The notes: a model not told the origin generated them from the sequence alone. 64,000 bases of DNA from Qipengyuania qiaonensis (GCF_019711515.1 NZ_JAIGNO010000004.1:186001-250000); one strand, 5' to 3'. Counted from the stretch's first letter, positions 51,938 through 61,064 are shown. Translations and numbers: made by a program.

Positions 51938-53209
51938 CTACCGCCAGGATTCGAACCACGCCCACACGGCGAAACTGTCCGGCCGCGCCAGTGGCGCGGC
52001 GCTGATGATCGGGTAGAACCAGGCGAATATCAGCACGCTGCCGACGATGGGGGCAAGCGCGGTCTTGCGCCACCCATTGTGCCAGAGCGCGTCGCAGGCC
52101 AGCGCCAGCGCGGCGAGCAGCGCCATGCTGGGCAGGGCGTAATGGTAATAGAACTGCACCGGCTTGTTCGCGAAGATCCAGAAGCCCAGGCTGACCGCGT
52201 AAATCAGCGTCGTGCCCAGCGCGGCCCAGTGGCGGCGTGCGATGCCATGCCACGCGCACCATGCCAGCGCGGGCAGGCCGAGCAGCATGGTCAGCGGGTT
52301 GCCGATCAGCATGATCCCCCGCTGCACGCCTTCGACCGGTTCGTAGAGATACCAGATCGCGCGCGCATTCAGGACCCATTGCTCCCAGGTCGACTGGTAG
52401 GGGTGGGGCTTGAGCACGTTTTCCTGCTGCGACAGCATGAACTCGTGATGGAAGATCAGCCCTTCGGTAATCGGGTTCTGGCGGAAGAAAAAGGCGGGCA
52501 GGAAGCTGGCCGCATAGACTAGCAGCGGCACGACACCCAGCCACAGCGCGGCCTCGACCAGGGTGATACCGGGCACGGGCGCGCCGCGGCGGCTGAGAAA
52601 CAGGCGGCGGCGCCCCGCGCTTGCACGGGCGAAGAAGAACACGATGCCGGGCAGGGCGGCGACTATCAGCGCGTTCCACTTCGCACCCATGGCGAGGCCG
52701 AGGGCGACGCCCGTCACGGCGAGCCGCCAGCGCCCTTGTTCGGGTTGGCGGATAGCGGCGGCGAAATGCCAGGCGGCCACGCTCAGGAAAGCGAGGTAGA
52801 AGATATCCAGCATCGCGATGCGCGCATGGATGAACAGGTGGAACCCCGTGGCGACCAATATGCCGTAGGAGAGCGTGGCGAAACGGCTCTGCGTACCGAA
52901 CCACAAAGCCCGCATCGCTGCGAACAGTGCCAGCGTTCCGAACAGGCTGGGCAGCAATCGCCAGCCCCACGGATTGTCGCCGAACATCGCCATGCCCAAT
53001 GCAATCAGCTCCTTGCCGACCAACGGGTGCTCGCGATTGGTGAAGGAGCCCATGGCAAGCAGTTCGCGCGCCGCCGGCAGATAGTGCACCTCGTCGAAAT
53101 AGGCGTAGGGGACGGATGCCAGATAGGGCAGGCAGGCAAACCAGAACGCGAAAGCCAGCGCGGCGCACCAGCGGATCGGATCCTGGGGTTGCTCGGGCGC
53201 GCGGCTCAT
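51938..53209 (-). CDS. PMT-family O-mannosyltransferase (GT39)
   Basis: A 423-residue multi-helix membrane protein with the catalytic acidic pair early in the chain (YFDEVHYLPAARELL) and NREHPLVGKELIALG, typical of protein O-mannosyltransferases. It uses polyprenol-phosphate sugars on the outer face of the inner membrane. ATG 53209 is preferred to a TTG at 53215. Convergent with the GT2-GtrA gene, which could supply its donor. The acceptor is unknown. Confidence 0.85.
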   Translation of the reverse strand: MSRAPEQPQDPIRWCAALAFAFWFACLPYLASVPYAYFDEVHYLPAARELLAMGSFTNREHPLVGKELIALGMAMFGDNPWGWRLLPSLFGTLALFAAMRALWFGTQSRFATLSYGILVATGFHLFIHARIAMLDIFYLAFLSVAAWHFAAAIRQPEQGRWRLAVTGVALGLAMGAKWNALIVAALPGIVFFFARASAGRRRLFLSRRGAPVPGITLVEAALWLGVVPLLVYAASFLPAFFFRQNPITEGLIFHHEFMLSQQENVLKPHPYQSTWEQWVLNARAIWYLYEPVEGVQRGIMLIGNPLTMLLGLPALAWCAWHGIARRHWAALGTTLIYAVSLGFWIFANKPVQFYYHYALPSMALLAALALACDALWHNGWRKTALAPIVGSVLIFAWFYPIISAAPLARPDSFAVWAWFESWR

Positions 53210-53252
53210 CGGCAAGCGGCTTAGGAAAGCCGCGCCCCCGCATCAAGCAGGT

Positions 53253-53639
53253 TCAGGAAGTTGTGCGCTTCTCCAGCCAGAACAGCCGCGCGACCATGGC
53301 GAGCAGGCCGATGCTGGCGGTAGAGACGACGAACAGCAGCCACAACGGCACGTTCATGCCCTGCGCCCGCGCCCGCGGCACGATGAAGAAAGTGGCGATC
53401 CCGACCGCGAAAAGCAGGTCCCACCAGACCTGGACGCCCCACATATTGGTGGTGTGGTTGACCCACACCGGCATCACGCCGTCGCTGATTACGGTGACGA
53501 GACTGTAGCCCAGGAACAGCCCGCACAATGTCGCCGCGATTACCGAACTGCCCGTCTCCTCGCGCGTGGTGGCGATATGAAGAATGGCGATCACCACAGC
53601 GGCAAGACCGGCAGCGGCGAAAATTTCGAGTGGTGTCAT
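53253..53639 (-). CDS. Unknown small membrane protein
   Basis: A 128-residue protein with about four hydrophobic helices (6-24, 33-52, 73-90, 99-120). No family recognised. It is divergent from the TetR gene at 53713, and two repressor-type palindromes lie in the 73 bases between, so it is very likely controlled by that regulator. Confidence 0.7.
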   Translation of the reverse strand: MTPLEIFAAAGLAAVVIAILHIATTREETGSSVIAATLCGLFLGYSLVTVISDGVMPVWVNHTTNMWGVQVWWDLLFAVGIATFFIVPRARAQGMNVPLWLLFVVSTASIGLLAMVARLFWLEKRTTS

Positions 53640-53662
53640 GACTTAAGGCTCCCGAGTCGAGC

Positions 53663-53705
53663 GTAGCGAATGCTACACTTGTAGCGCCATGTAGCACTCG
53701 CTACA
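53663..53705. promoter_or_regulatory. Two GTAGC-N4-GCTAC operators for a TetR regulator
   Basis: Site 1 is GTAGC-GAAT-GCTAC (53663-53676) and site 2 TGTAGC-ACTC-GCTACA (53690-53705); their centres are 28 bases apart. A lone half-site TGTAGC (53680-53685) sits between. They fill the gap between two divergent genes, one a TetR repressor. This arrangement indicates self-regulation and control of the neighbour. Confidence 0.7.
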
Positions 53706-53712
53706 AGGCCGT

Positions 53713-54252
53713 ATGTCGCCTGCCCGAATGTCCCGCGAAACGCTGCTGCCGCTGCTGGCGGCCCATGTCATGGAGCATGGCCTTGCCGATGCCTCGCTGC
53801 GTCCGCTGGCCAGGGCTGCGGGCACGAGCGACCGCATGTTGATCTACCACTTCGGCAACAAGGATGCGCTGATGGCCGCGCTGCTCGAACATCTTGCGGG
53901 GATGTTTGCCGCCGCGCTCGATTCGGCGTTTCCTCGGGAGCGGAGCCTGTCTCGCCGTGCCTGTGCCGAAACCGTCTACGCCGTCTCGGGACGGCCCGAA
54001 TTTGCGCCGTTTTTCCGGGTCTGGTGGGACATCGTATCCGGCTGTTCCAACGGCGATAGGGCGTATATCGAGGCCGCAGCCCGGATGATGGACCTGTTGC
54101 TCGCCTGGGTCGTCGATCACCTGCCCTTGGACGATCCGGACCCCGAAATGGGCGCGCGCGCAGTGATGACCGTGATCGAAGGCTCGCAGATGCTGCGCGC
54201 GGTAGGGCGCGAAGATATCGGCGAAGCGGGGCTTGCTACGCTGGAAGGCTGA
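53713..54252 (+). CDS. TetR family transcriptional regulator
   Basis: 179 residues; the N-terminal helix-turn-helix has ASLRPLARAAGTSDRMLIYHFGNKDALM in two pieces typical of TetR (residues about 27-54). The rest is a helical ligand domain with no close clue to the ligand. It starts eight bases after operator site 2. metZ begins 40 bases after its stop on the same strand. Confidence 0.9.
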   Translation: MSPARMSRETLLPLLAAHVMEHGLADASLRPLARAAGTSDRMLIYHFGNKDALMAALLEHLAGMFAAALDSAFPRERSLSRRACAETVYAVSGRPEFAPFFRVWWDIVSGCSNGDRAYIEAAARMMDLLLAWVVDHLPLDDPDPEMGARAVMTVIEGSQMLRAVGREDIGEAGLATLEG

Positions 54253-54292
54253 GCCGCTTGCCGCGCGGGCGCGCCGTGCTATCCCGCTGCCC

Positions 54293-55498
54293 ATGAAAAA
54301 GACCACCGGCATGGACCGTTCGATTACTTCACGATGGCGTCCCGCCACCCAGGCGGTGCGCGGCGGCACCTGGCGCAGCGATCATGGCGAAACCAGCGAA
54401 GCGCTGTTTCTGACCAGCGGCTACACTTACGACAATGCCCAGACCGTCGCCGATCGCTTTGCGGGCGAAGCCGAGGGCATGACCTATTCGCGCCTGCAGA
54501 ATCCCACGGTGGCCATGCTGGAAGAACGCATCGCCCTGATGGAAGGGGCAGAGGCCTGCCGTGCTCAGGCCAGCGGCATGGCGGCGATGACCACGGCGCT
54601 GTTATGCCAGGTTTCGGCCGGTGACCATGTGGTCGGTGCGCGCGCGGCCTTCGGTTCGTGCCGCTGGCTGCTCGATCATTTGCTGCCGCGCTTCGGGATC
54701 GAGACCACCGTGGTCGACAGTGCCGACAACGATGCATGGGAGGCCGCGATCCGGCCCAATACCAAGGTGTTCTTTTTCGAAACGCCTGCCAACCCGACGC
54801 TCGACGTGGTGGACCTTGCGTATGTCTGCGGCGTCGCCAAGGCGCACGACATAACGACCGTGGTCGACAACGCCTTCGCCACGAGCGCACTGCAAAAGCC
54901 CCTCGAATTCGGTGCGGATGTCGTCGCCTACAGCGCAACCAAGCTGATGGACGGGCAGGGCAGAGTGCTTGCGGGTGCCGTGTGCGGGTCGCAGGAATGG
55001 ATCGACGAAGTGCTGCTGCCGTTCCAGCGCAATACCGGCCCGAACATTTCGCCCTTCAATGCCTGGGTCGTCCTCAAGGGTCTTGAAACGCTCGACCTGC
55101 GCGCGCGCAAGCAGAGCGACAATGCCGTCGAGCTGGGGCAGTTCATCGAAGCGCGGGTGCCGAAGATGCTTCACCCCGGCCTCGAGAGCCATCCACGGCA
55201 CGAGCTGGCGACCCGCCAGATGGCCGCCACCGGGCCGATCTTCGCTTTCGACGTGGGCGACCGCGCAACCGCCTTCGCCATCCTGGACGCGCTGGAACTG
55301 GTCGATATCTCGAACAATATCGGCGATGCGCGCAGCCTGATGTGCCATCCGGCCAGCACGACCCATGCCGGGATGACGCCGGAGGCGCGCGACGAAATGG
55401 GCGTGACCGAGGGGCTGATCCGCATCAATGTCGGGCTGGAGGATGTCGATGACCTCAAAGAGGATCTCGACCGGGCGCTGTCCGCCGCCGGCCTCTAG
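54293..55498 (+). CDS. metZ: O-succinylhomoserine sulfhydrylase
   Basis: Makes homocysteine from O-succinylhomoserine and sulfide for methionine. A 401-residue PLP enzyme of the Cys/Met family: THAVRGGT-like ATQAVRGGTWRS, SGMAAMTTALL, FFFETPANPTLDVVD and the PLP lysine in AYSATKLMDGQGRV. ATG 54293 is likely; another in-frame ATG follows at 54311. No SAM-sensing riboswitch fits in the 40-base gap to tetR. Overlaps the next gene tail to tail by four bases. Confidence 0.93.
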   Translation: MKKTTGMDRSITSRWRPATQAVRGGTWRSDHGETSEALFLTSGYTYDNAQTVADRFAGEAEGMTYSRLQNPTVAMLEERIALMEGAEACRAQASGMAAMTTALLCQVSAGDHVVGARAAFGSCRWLLDHLLPRFGIETTVVDSADNDAWEAAIRPNTKVFFFETPANPTLDVVDLAYVCGVAKAHDITTVVDNAFATSALQKPLEFGADVVAYSATKLMDGQGRVLAGAVCGSQEWIDEVLLPFQRNTGPNISPFNAWVVLKGLETLDLRARKQSDNAVELGQFIEARVPKMLHPGLESHPRHELATRQMAATGPIFAFDVGDRATAFAILDALELVDISNNIGDARSLMCHPASTTHAGMTPEARDEMGVTEGLIRINVGLEDVDDLKEDLDRALSAAGL

Positions 55499-55908
55499 CG
55501 CCGCCAATTGTTGCGGGTAGCCAGCCGTTCCAGTTCGTTGCCCAGCGCATGGGCCGTGGTCATTGCGGCTGGACAAGGCGCATCGTCGGTCAGCACGCCG
55601 TGCACGTCCAGCCCCGCACCGCCGATCAAGGCGATCAGCAGCCCCTCGTCGCGGGTCATGCCCGCTGCGCAGCACGGTGCCAGCAGGATTCTGCGCCGCG
55701 ATGTCCTGGCCAGATCGACCACAAGCGCCCGCGTCAGAACCAGCAGCTTGCGAAAATCGCTGCCCGCTGCATCGAGTGCCAGCATGGTCGCCCGCGCATC
55801 GTGCAGGCCATGGGCGGCGAGCCGGCGGACGAGGACCAGCCCCAGCGTCTGGTGCCGCCGGGCGGGAAGCGGCAAGTCGAGAGCGGTCGAATCGTGCGAA
55901 TGGGCCAT
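55495..55908 (-). CDS. Unknown Fur-controlled protein
   Basis: A 137-residue protein with a Cys pair in RRILLAPCCAAGMTRDE and an N-terminal histidine-bearing MAHSHDS. It may belong to a sphingomonad-restricted DUF family (DUF6628 is my guess, not checked). AAAGGAG is six bases before ATG 55908, a strong start. A near-perfect Fur box lies 25-45 bases upstream, so expression in iron starvation is expected. Function unknown. Confidence 0.75.
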   Translation of the reverse strand: MAHSHDSTALDLPLPARRHQTLGLVLVRRLAAHGLHDARATMLALDAAGSDFRKLLVLTRALVVDLARTSRRRILLAPCCAAGMTRDEGLLIALIGGAGLDVHGVLTDDAPCPAAMTTAHALGNELERLATRNNWRR

Positions 55909-55932
55909 GCGATCTCCTTTCCACCTACCGTA

Positions 55933-55953
55933 TGCTAATGACAATCATTCGCA
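55933..55953 (-). promoter_or_regulatory. Fur box
   Basis: TGCTAATGA-CAA-TCATTCGCA: two nine-base arms that pair with one mismatch around a three-base centre. Fifteen of 19 positions fit the classical GATAATGATAATCATTATC. It lies 25 bases before the start of the gene at 55495-55908 and 76 bases before the divergent HCCA isomerase gene. The promoter of the former must overlap it. Confidence 0.72.
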
Positions 55954-56029
55954 AGTCATCAATTGAGATTTTTGCCTTTGAGTTTCATGCCCGGCTCTGG
56001 AATGTGCGTTGACGCAAGAGGAGGGGGTC

Positions 56030-56641
56030 ATGACCAGAACCGTGGAGTACATCTTCGATTTCGCAGCTCCGAACGGGTATCTTGCCTGGTATCCGCTCAA
56101 GGATATCGTGGCCCGCACCGGGGCGAAATTGACGGTGACACCGGTCTTCCTCGGCGGGATTCACAAGCTCACGGGCAATTCCCCGCCGATGATGCGCGAT
56201 GCGGATGTAAAGGGAAAGGTCCCTTACGCAGCGCTCGAATTCCAGCGCTTCCTCGACCGGCACGACATGACGCGGTTCAGCCTGCACCCGGCATTGCCGT
56301 TCAATTCGATCCTGCTGCAACGTGCGCTGGTGGCTGCGGCCAGCGAACAGGAACGACAGGCGCTGATCGATGCGCTGCTGCCCGCCGTGTGGGAACGCAA
56401 TATCGATTGCGGTAATACGGATGTGGTCGGGCAGGAACTCTCGGATGCGGGTTTCGACGCGGCGCGACTGCTTTCCGCGACCCAGGATTCGGATGTAAAA
56501 GAGGCACTTGGCGCCAATACCGCTCACGCGGTCGAGCGCGGCGCCTTCGGCATTCCTACCTTCTTCGTCGGCGGAGAGATGTGGTTCGGTAAGGAACGTC
56601 TCGGCCAGATAGAGGAATATCTGTCCGGCGGCAGGCCCTAG
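56030..56641 (+). CDS. 2-hydroxychromene-2-carboxylate isomerase-like (DsbA superfamily)
   Basis: 203 residues of the thioredoxin-fold kappa-GST/HCCA isomerase family: YIFDFAAPNGYLAWYPLKDI at the start, FLGGIHKLTGN, and FGIPTFFVGGEMWFGKERL at the end. It uses glutathione in naphthalene breakdown in known cases; the real substrate here is unknown. AGAGGAGGGGG stands just before ATG 56030. Confidence 0.88.
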   Translation: MTRTVEYIFDFAAPNGYLAWYPLKDIVARTGAKLTVTPVFLGGIHKLTGNSPPMMRDADVKGKVPYAALEFQRFLDRHDMTRFSLHPALPFNSILLQRALVAAASEQERQALIDALLPAVWERNIDCGNTDVVGQELSDAGFDAARLLSATQDSDVKEALGANTAHAVERGAFGIPTFFVGGEMWFGKERLGQIEEYLSGGRP

Positions 56642-56745
56642 GCTGCGAGAAGTATCAAAGCCGGAAGCGGCGCGAGCAGTGCGAGGTTCACGAAGGAATC
56701 CCCGCAGTGATCCTGCGTAAGGCGCTTGAAGAAGGCGATAATCAT
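56638..56745 (-). CDS. Possible 35-residue membrane peptide
   Basis: MIIAFFKRLTQDHCGDSFV then a hydrophobic stretch NLALLAPLPALILLAA and stop. The layout, a basic start and one membrane helix, suits a small membrane protein. A GGGGAA lies upstream. It overlaps the HCCA isomerase stop by four bases. No family is known to me. The remaining bases to 56940 show nothing else. Confidence 0.35.
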   Translation of the reverse strand: MIIAFFKRLTQDHCGDSFVNLALLAPLPALILLAA

Positions 56746-56940
56746 GTCCCAATTCCCCGATCGTTGCGTCCGGGCGCTGCCGAACCGATCCGCGTGCGGT
56801 AATAGGGTGTGTTTCTTAGGAGGGGGTCACGAGTCTCGGTAAACCGATTTTAACCTTTGCAAGTGCCCGAAACCGCGCTTGGTGGGGGAAATTCCTGTCC
56901 GGAAACTTGCACCTGCGGCATGGAGCATTAGGTTGAGGAT

Positions 56941-57342
56941 GTGATCAAGGAGCTTTTCCAGCATGCCGCCATCACCGACGGCATTACCGTTAGGGTAGCG
57001 GTGAATTTCCTGCCCGAGCAATCCCGGCCCGAAGCGGGCAAGTGGTTCTGGGTCTATCACATCCGTATCGAAAACGGTTCTCACGAACGCGTGCAATTGA
57101 TGACGCGCCACTGGCGCATTACCGACGGTGCGGGCATGGTCAGCCATGTCGATGGGGACGGTGTGGTCGGGGAGAAGCCGGTCCTGATGCCTGGACAGAG
57201 CCATGATTACGTGTCCGGCTGCCCGCTCGACACCCCGCATGGTTCAATGGAAGGATTCTACACCTTTCATGCCGAAGACGGTTCGCCGCTGGAAGTGCGC
57301 ATCCCCTTTTTCCCGCTCGCGGCACCGGCCACGGCAAACTGA
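56941..57342 (+). CDS. apaG: ApaG protein
   Basis: 133 residues of a beta-sandwich (ApaG/DUF525) protein: ITVRVAVNFLPEQSRP, YHIRIENGSHERVQLMTRHW, and CPLDTPHGSMEGFYTF match. Linked in enterobacteria to cobalt/magnesium resistance and ApaH, but function unresolved. Start is GTG 56941 after TTGAGGAT. Ends three bases from the convergent ppx. Confidence 0.93.
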   Translation: MIKELFQHAAITDGITVRVAVNFLPEQSRPEAGKWFWVYHIRIENGSHERVQLMTRHWRITDGAGMVSHVDGDGVVGEKPVLMPGQSHDYVSGCPLDTPHGSMEGFYTFHAEDGSPLEVRIPFFPLAAPATAN

Positions 57343-57345
57343 GGA

Positions 57346-58881
57346 TTACTCCTCTTCCTCCTCGTCGTCTCCCAGCCCCGAGAACTCGAAACTGCCGATC
57401 TTGATCTTCGGCTTGAGGTCGAGCCATTCTGCAAGGATTTCGAAGTCGAGCGTCGCGGGATAGTTGGCGAGCGGTGCGCGACTTTCGTCGAGACGCAGCA
57501 CGAGGGTCTTCTTCTTGCGCCTCAGCGCGCTAGTGGTCAGAGAAACCTTGCTCCCGCCACCGAGGCGACGCGCCAGGCGGAAGCCGAGACCCCAGGTCAT
57601 GCCTTCCCGCAGATCGTCGTCGCTGGCGAGGACGCGCAGCTTGTCGGGCAGTTCGGTGCGACCGATGCTGCCGAACAGCGCTGCGCACATCATCGCGCGG
57701 CCCCGCGCATCCAGATCGATCCAGCGCTTGCCCAGCGACCATTCGATCGCATGACTGTCGCGCAGATTGGGTTCGACCCGCTGGAGCGCCCCGGATAGCT
57801 GCGCTGCCGCGAGGCGGAGGCGCTCGTTCACGGTTCCGTCCCCGTCGGCGAGATCGACGGTCCAGGCTGCGAGCAGCGTCGCTTCGGTAATCGACGCATC
57901 GCGCGGCGCGGCATAAGCGGTGACCCCGGCCAGCAGCGGGTCGGCCTTCATCTGCACGGGTTCGAGGCGTGAATAGAGCAGCCCTTCGCGGATACCCCAG
58001 GACGAGAAGATGAGCTCGTCCGGCTCAACCGCGTCGAGCAGCGGGCGCAGCAGCGCCGCAGCGTCGGGCAGATAATCCGCGCGCATCGGACTTATTCCGC
58101 TGATTTCCATCAGCTTTTCCGGTTTCGCCGCCACCAGCTCCTTGGCCAGTCGGCGGGCGTCGTCGGGCAGCAGCGTGAAGCCGTGCGGGTCGGTAAGCGG
58201 GTATTCGAAATAACGCATCGCATAGGCGGCAAGCGCACGCCATGTGCCCCCGATCATATACATCGGACCGGGATGGGCGGCTGCCCAGCCGACCGAGGCG
58301 AGCTGTTCGAGCACCGCCGCCTCGAATGCTTCCGATCCCTTGGTGCGCAAGGCGGGTAGTCGGAGCGTGCCGAGCCTCAGGCTCGAAGCTTCGCGGCAGG
58401 CATTGTCTGCGATCGAGACCAGTTCGAGGCTGCCGCCGCCGAGATCGGCGACCACGCCCTGTGCCCCGGGAAACGCGCCCAGCGCTCCCATTGCCGAGGC
58501 GGTGGCTTCTTCCTCGCCCGAAAGGAGGCGCGGCTTGAGCCCGAGATCGGCCACGGCAGAAAGAAACTCCTCGCCGTTTTCCGCATCGCGCGCCGCGGCG
58601 GTGGCCACGGTCTGGACATCGTCGATACCCAGATCCGCGATGATCAGCGCGTAGCGGGCAAGTGCGGCCAGCGCTTCGTCGGAGGCTTCCTGCGGAATGC
58701 GTCCGGTTTCCGAAAGATCGCGGCCCAGCCGCGCGGCGACCTTTTCGTTCCAGACGACTTCGGGCGCGCGGCCCGTACCCTCGTAGATTACCATGCGCAC
58801 GGTGTTGGAACCGATATCGATGACCGCACGCGGCGGCTGGATCAACCTGCGTTGCCATTTGGCCGAACGGGATTTGCTCAC
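57346..58881 (-). CDS. ppx: Exopolyphosphatase, Ppx/GppA family
   Basis: Removes phosphate from polyphosphate or pppGpp. 511 residues: AVIDIGSNTVRMVIYEG at 19-35, LLSGEEEA, and VVADLGGGSLEL are the ASKHA-fold phosphate motifs; an HD-like C-terminal helical part follows. An acidic tail DDEEEEE ends the protein. GTG 58881 overlaps the ppk1 stop (GTGA), so synthesis and breakdown of polyphosphate are coupled. Confidence 0.94.
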   Translation of the reverse strand: MSKSRSAKWQRRLIQPPRAVIDIGSNTVRMVIYEGTGRAPEVVWNEKVAARLGRDLSETGRIPQEASDEALAALARYALIIADLGIDDVQTVATAAARDAENGEEFLSAVADLGLKPRLLSGEEEATASAMGALGAFPGAQGVVADLGGGSLELVSIADNACREASSLRLGTLRLPALRTKGSEAFEAAVLEQLASVGWAAAHPGPMYMIGGTWRALAAYAMRYFEYPLTDPHGFTLLPDDARRLAKELVAAKPEKLMEISGISPMRADYLPDAAALLRPLLDAVEPDELIFSSWGIREGLLYSRLEPVQMKADPLLAGVTAYAAPRDASITEATLLAAWTVDLADGDGTVNERLRLAAAQLSGALQRVEPNLRDSHAIEWSLGKRWIDLDARGRAMMCAALFGSIGRTELPDKLRVLASDDDLREGMTWGLGFRLARRLGGGSKVSLTTSALRRKKKTLVLRLDESRAPLANYPATLDFEILAEWLDLKPKIKIGSFEFSGLGDDEEEEE

Positions 58882-61064
58882 TTGGCGGCACCCCGCAAGG
58901 TCAGGCGGGGAACTTCGTGGGCTTCGAGCGCCGCGCCGCGGCCTGATAGCGAAGGGTTGGACATGAAATAATCGTGGCAGTTGAAGCCGCCTTCTCCCTG
59001 TCGAATGCGGTGATACTCCCCGTCCGAGTCGAGTTCCCAGCTCTGCTCTGTGTCGAGAATATTGGCCAGCATGACTTGCCCGAGGACCTGATCGTGCACG
59101 GTTTTATTGGTGATCGGGACCAATACTTCGACGCGGCGGTCGATATTCCGGCTCATCGCATCGGCGCTGGTGACGAAGACCTTGGCCTGCCGACTGGGCA
59201 GGTTGCGCCCGTTCGCAAAGGCCCACACGCGCGAATGCTCGAGGAAGCGGCCGATGATCGATTTGACACTGATGTTGTCCGATACGCCGGAAATGCCCGC
59301 CCGAAGGCTGCAGATGCCGCGTACCACCATGCGGATTTCGACTCCGGCCTGGCTCGCTTCGTACAGCTTGTCGATCATCGGCTTGTTGGTGATCGAATTC
59401 AGCTTGATCCAGATGCCGCTCGGCTTGCCCGCCTTGGCATTGGCAATTTCCTTGTCGATCAGCTGATACAGCTTCTCGCGCATCCCGACCGGCGAAATGG
59501 CGATCTTCTCGAGATGATCGGGTTCGATATAGCCGGTGATGAAGTTGAACATCTTCGCCGCATCGCGGCCCAGCGCCGGATCGGCGGTGAAGAAGCTCAG
59601 ATCGGTGTAGATTTTCGCGTTTACCGGATGGTAATTGCCCGTGCCGAAGTGGCAGTAAGTGCGATATCCGTCCTCTTCGCGCCTGACTACTAGACTGACC
59701 TTGGCGTGGGTTTTCCACTCCGTGAAGCCATAGATCACCTGGACCCCGGCGCGTTCCAGCTCGCTTGCCCAATGAATGTTCCGCTCTTCGTCGAAGCGGG
59801 CTTTCAGTTCGACTACGGCGGTCACGGCCTTGCCGTTGAGCGCTGCATCGATCAGCGCGGCGATCACAGGCGACTGATCGCCCGCGCGATAGAGGGTCTG
59901 CTTGATTGACACGACGCTCGGGTCGCGCGCTGCCTGGCGGAGGAAATCCACCACCACGTCGAAGCTCTCGAACGGGTGGTGGATGACGATGTCCTTCTCG
60001 CGGATCGCGCCGAAGCAGTCGCCGTCATGCTCGAGAATGCGCTCGGGATAGCGCGGGCTAAACGGCTGGAACTTGAGATCGGGACGCGGCTCCCGGCAGA
60101 TGACCGAGAGATCCGCCAGGCCGAGCATGCCCCCGGTCTTGACGATCATCGTCTCCTCGACCTCGAGCTGGTCGCGCAGCAGCGCCTCGGCCACCTCGTC
60201 GCAATCGTCGTCGAGTTCGAGCAGTACGGTGCGTCCGCGCCGCCGTCGCTGGATCGCAGTACGGAAATAGCGGACCAGATCCTCGGCCTCTTCCTCGATC
60301 TCGATGTCGCTATCGCGCAGTACCCGAAACAGCCCGTCGCCCAGAATCCTGAAACCCGGAAACATCTGCCCGGCAAAACGGCTGACAAGGCCTTCGATCG
60401 GGACGTAGATCGCCTTGGCTCCGGGCACGCGGACGAAGCGCGGGGCGCCCGGGGGGATCAGCACCATTTCGATAAGATCGGTCTGTCGTCGACCTCGCTT
60501 CAGGCGGAAAATGACCCCCATTCCCATATTGGCGACGAACGGGAAGGGATGGCTCGGATCGATCGCCTGCGGTGTGATCAGCGGCAGGATATCGCTTTCG
60601 AAATAGCGTTCGAGCCAATGCTGCTGCCGCTTGTCGAGGTCGTCCACGGCGGCGATGACAATGCCCTCCTGCGACAGTAGCGGACGCAGCACGTCGAGGC
60701 TTTCCTGCTGGCGGTCTTCCAGCGCGAGCACTTGTTCGCGGATCGCTTCGAGCTGTTGGCGCGGGCTCTTGCCGTCGATACCCTGCGTTTCGATCCCGCG
60801 CTGGACCTGCCCTTCGAGCCCGGCGATGCGGACCATGGTGAACTCGTCCAGATTGCTGGCAGAGATGGAAAGGAATCGCAGCCGTTCGAGCAGCGGGTAC
60901 CGTTCGTTCTCGCTTTCGGCCAGCACGCGGCGGTTGAAGGACAGCCAGCTCAGTTCGCGGTTGGTATAGCGGTCCTCGGGCGCAAGCTGCGCGGGCGTGT
61001 CGGCATCGTTGGCCGGTACGCGGGAGGTGGCTTCCGTGTTCATCTGGCTACGGGTGCGGGGCAT
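58878..61064 (-). CDS. ppk1: Polyphosphate kinase 1
   Basis: Polymerises the gamma phosphate of ATP into polyphosphate. 728 residues; NRELSWLSFNRRVLAE at the N-terminus, TLYRAGDQSPV, HWASELERAGVQVIYGF and HFGTGNYHPVNAKIYTDLS with the phospho-accepting His. Start 61064 follows GGAAG. Forms one operon with ppx. Confidence 0.96.
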   Translation of the reverse strand: MPRTRSQMNTEATSRVPANDADTPAQLAPEDRYTNRELSWLSFNRRVLAESENERYPLLERLRFLSISASNLDEFTMVRIAGLEGQVQRGIETQGIDGKSPRQQLEAIREQVLALEDRQQESLDVLRPLLSQEGIVIAAVDDLDKRQQHWLERYFESDILPLITPQAIDPSHPFPFVANMGMGVIFRLKRGRRQTDLIEMVLIPPGAPRFVRVPGAKAIYVPIEGLVSRFAGQMFPGFRILGDGLFRVLRDSDIEIEEEAEDLVRYFRTAIQRRRRGRTVLLELDDDCDEVAEALLRDQLEVEETMIVKTGGMLGLADLSVICREPRPDLKFQPFSPRYPERILEHDGDCFGAIREKDIVIHHPFESFDVVVDFLRQAARDPSVVSIKQTLYRAGDQSPVIAALIDAALNGKAVTAVVELKARFDEERNIHWASELERAGVQVIYGFTEWKTHAKVSLVVRREEDGYRTYCHFGTGNYHPVNAKIYTDLSFFTADPALGRDAAKMFNFITGYIEPDHLEKIAISPVGMREKLYQLIDKEIANAKAGKPSGIWIKLNSITNKPMIDKLYEASQAGVEIRMVVRGICSLRAGISGVSDNISVKSIIGRFLEHSRVWAFANGRNLPSRQAKVFVTSADAMSRNIDRRVEVLVPITNKTVHDQVLGQVMLANILDTEQSWELDSDGEYHRIRQGEGGFNCHDYFMSNPSLSGRGAALEAHEVPRLTLRGAAK

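Noticed and set aside
50511-53246. 911-codon minus-strand frame across leuB, GT2-GtrA and PMT
   Set aside because: It runs antisense through two confident plus-strand genes and out of frame through PMT; composition is that of a GC-rich shadow.
54253-54292. SAM-II type riboswitch before metZ
   Set aside because: The 40-base gap to tetR is too short and no pseudoknot is visible.
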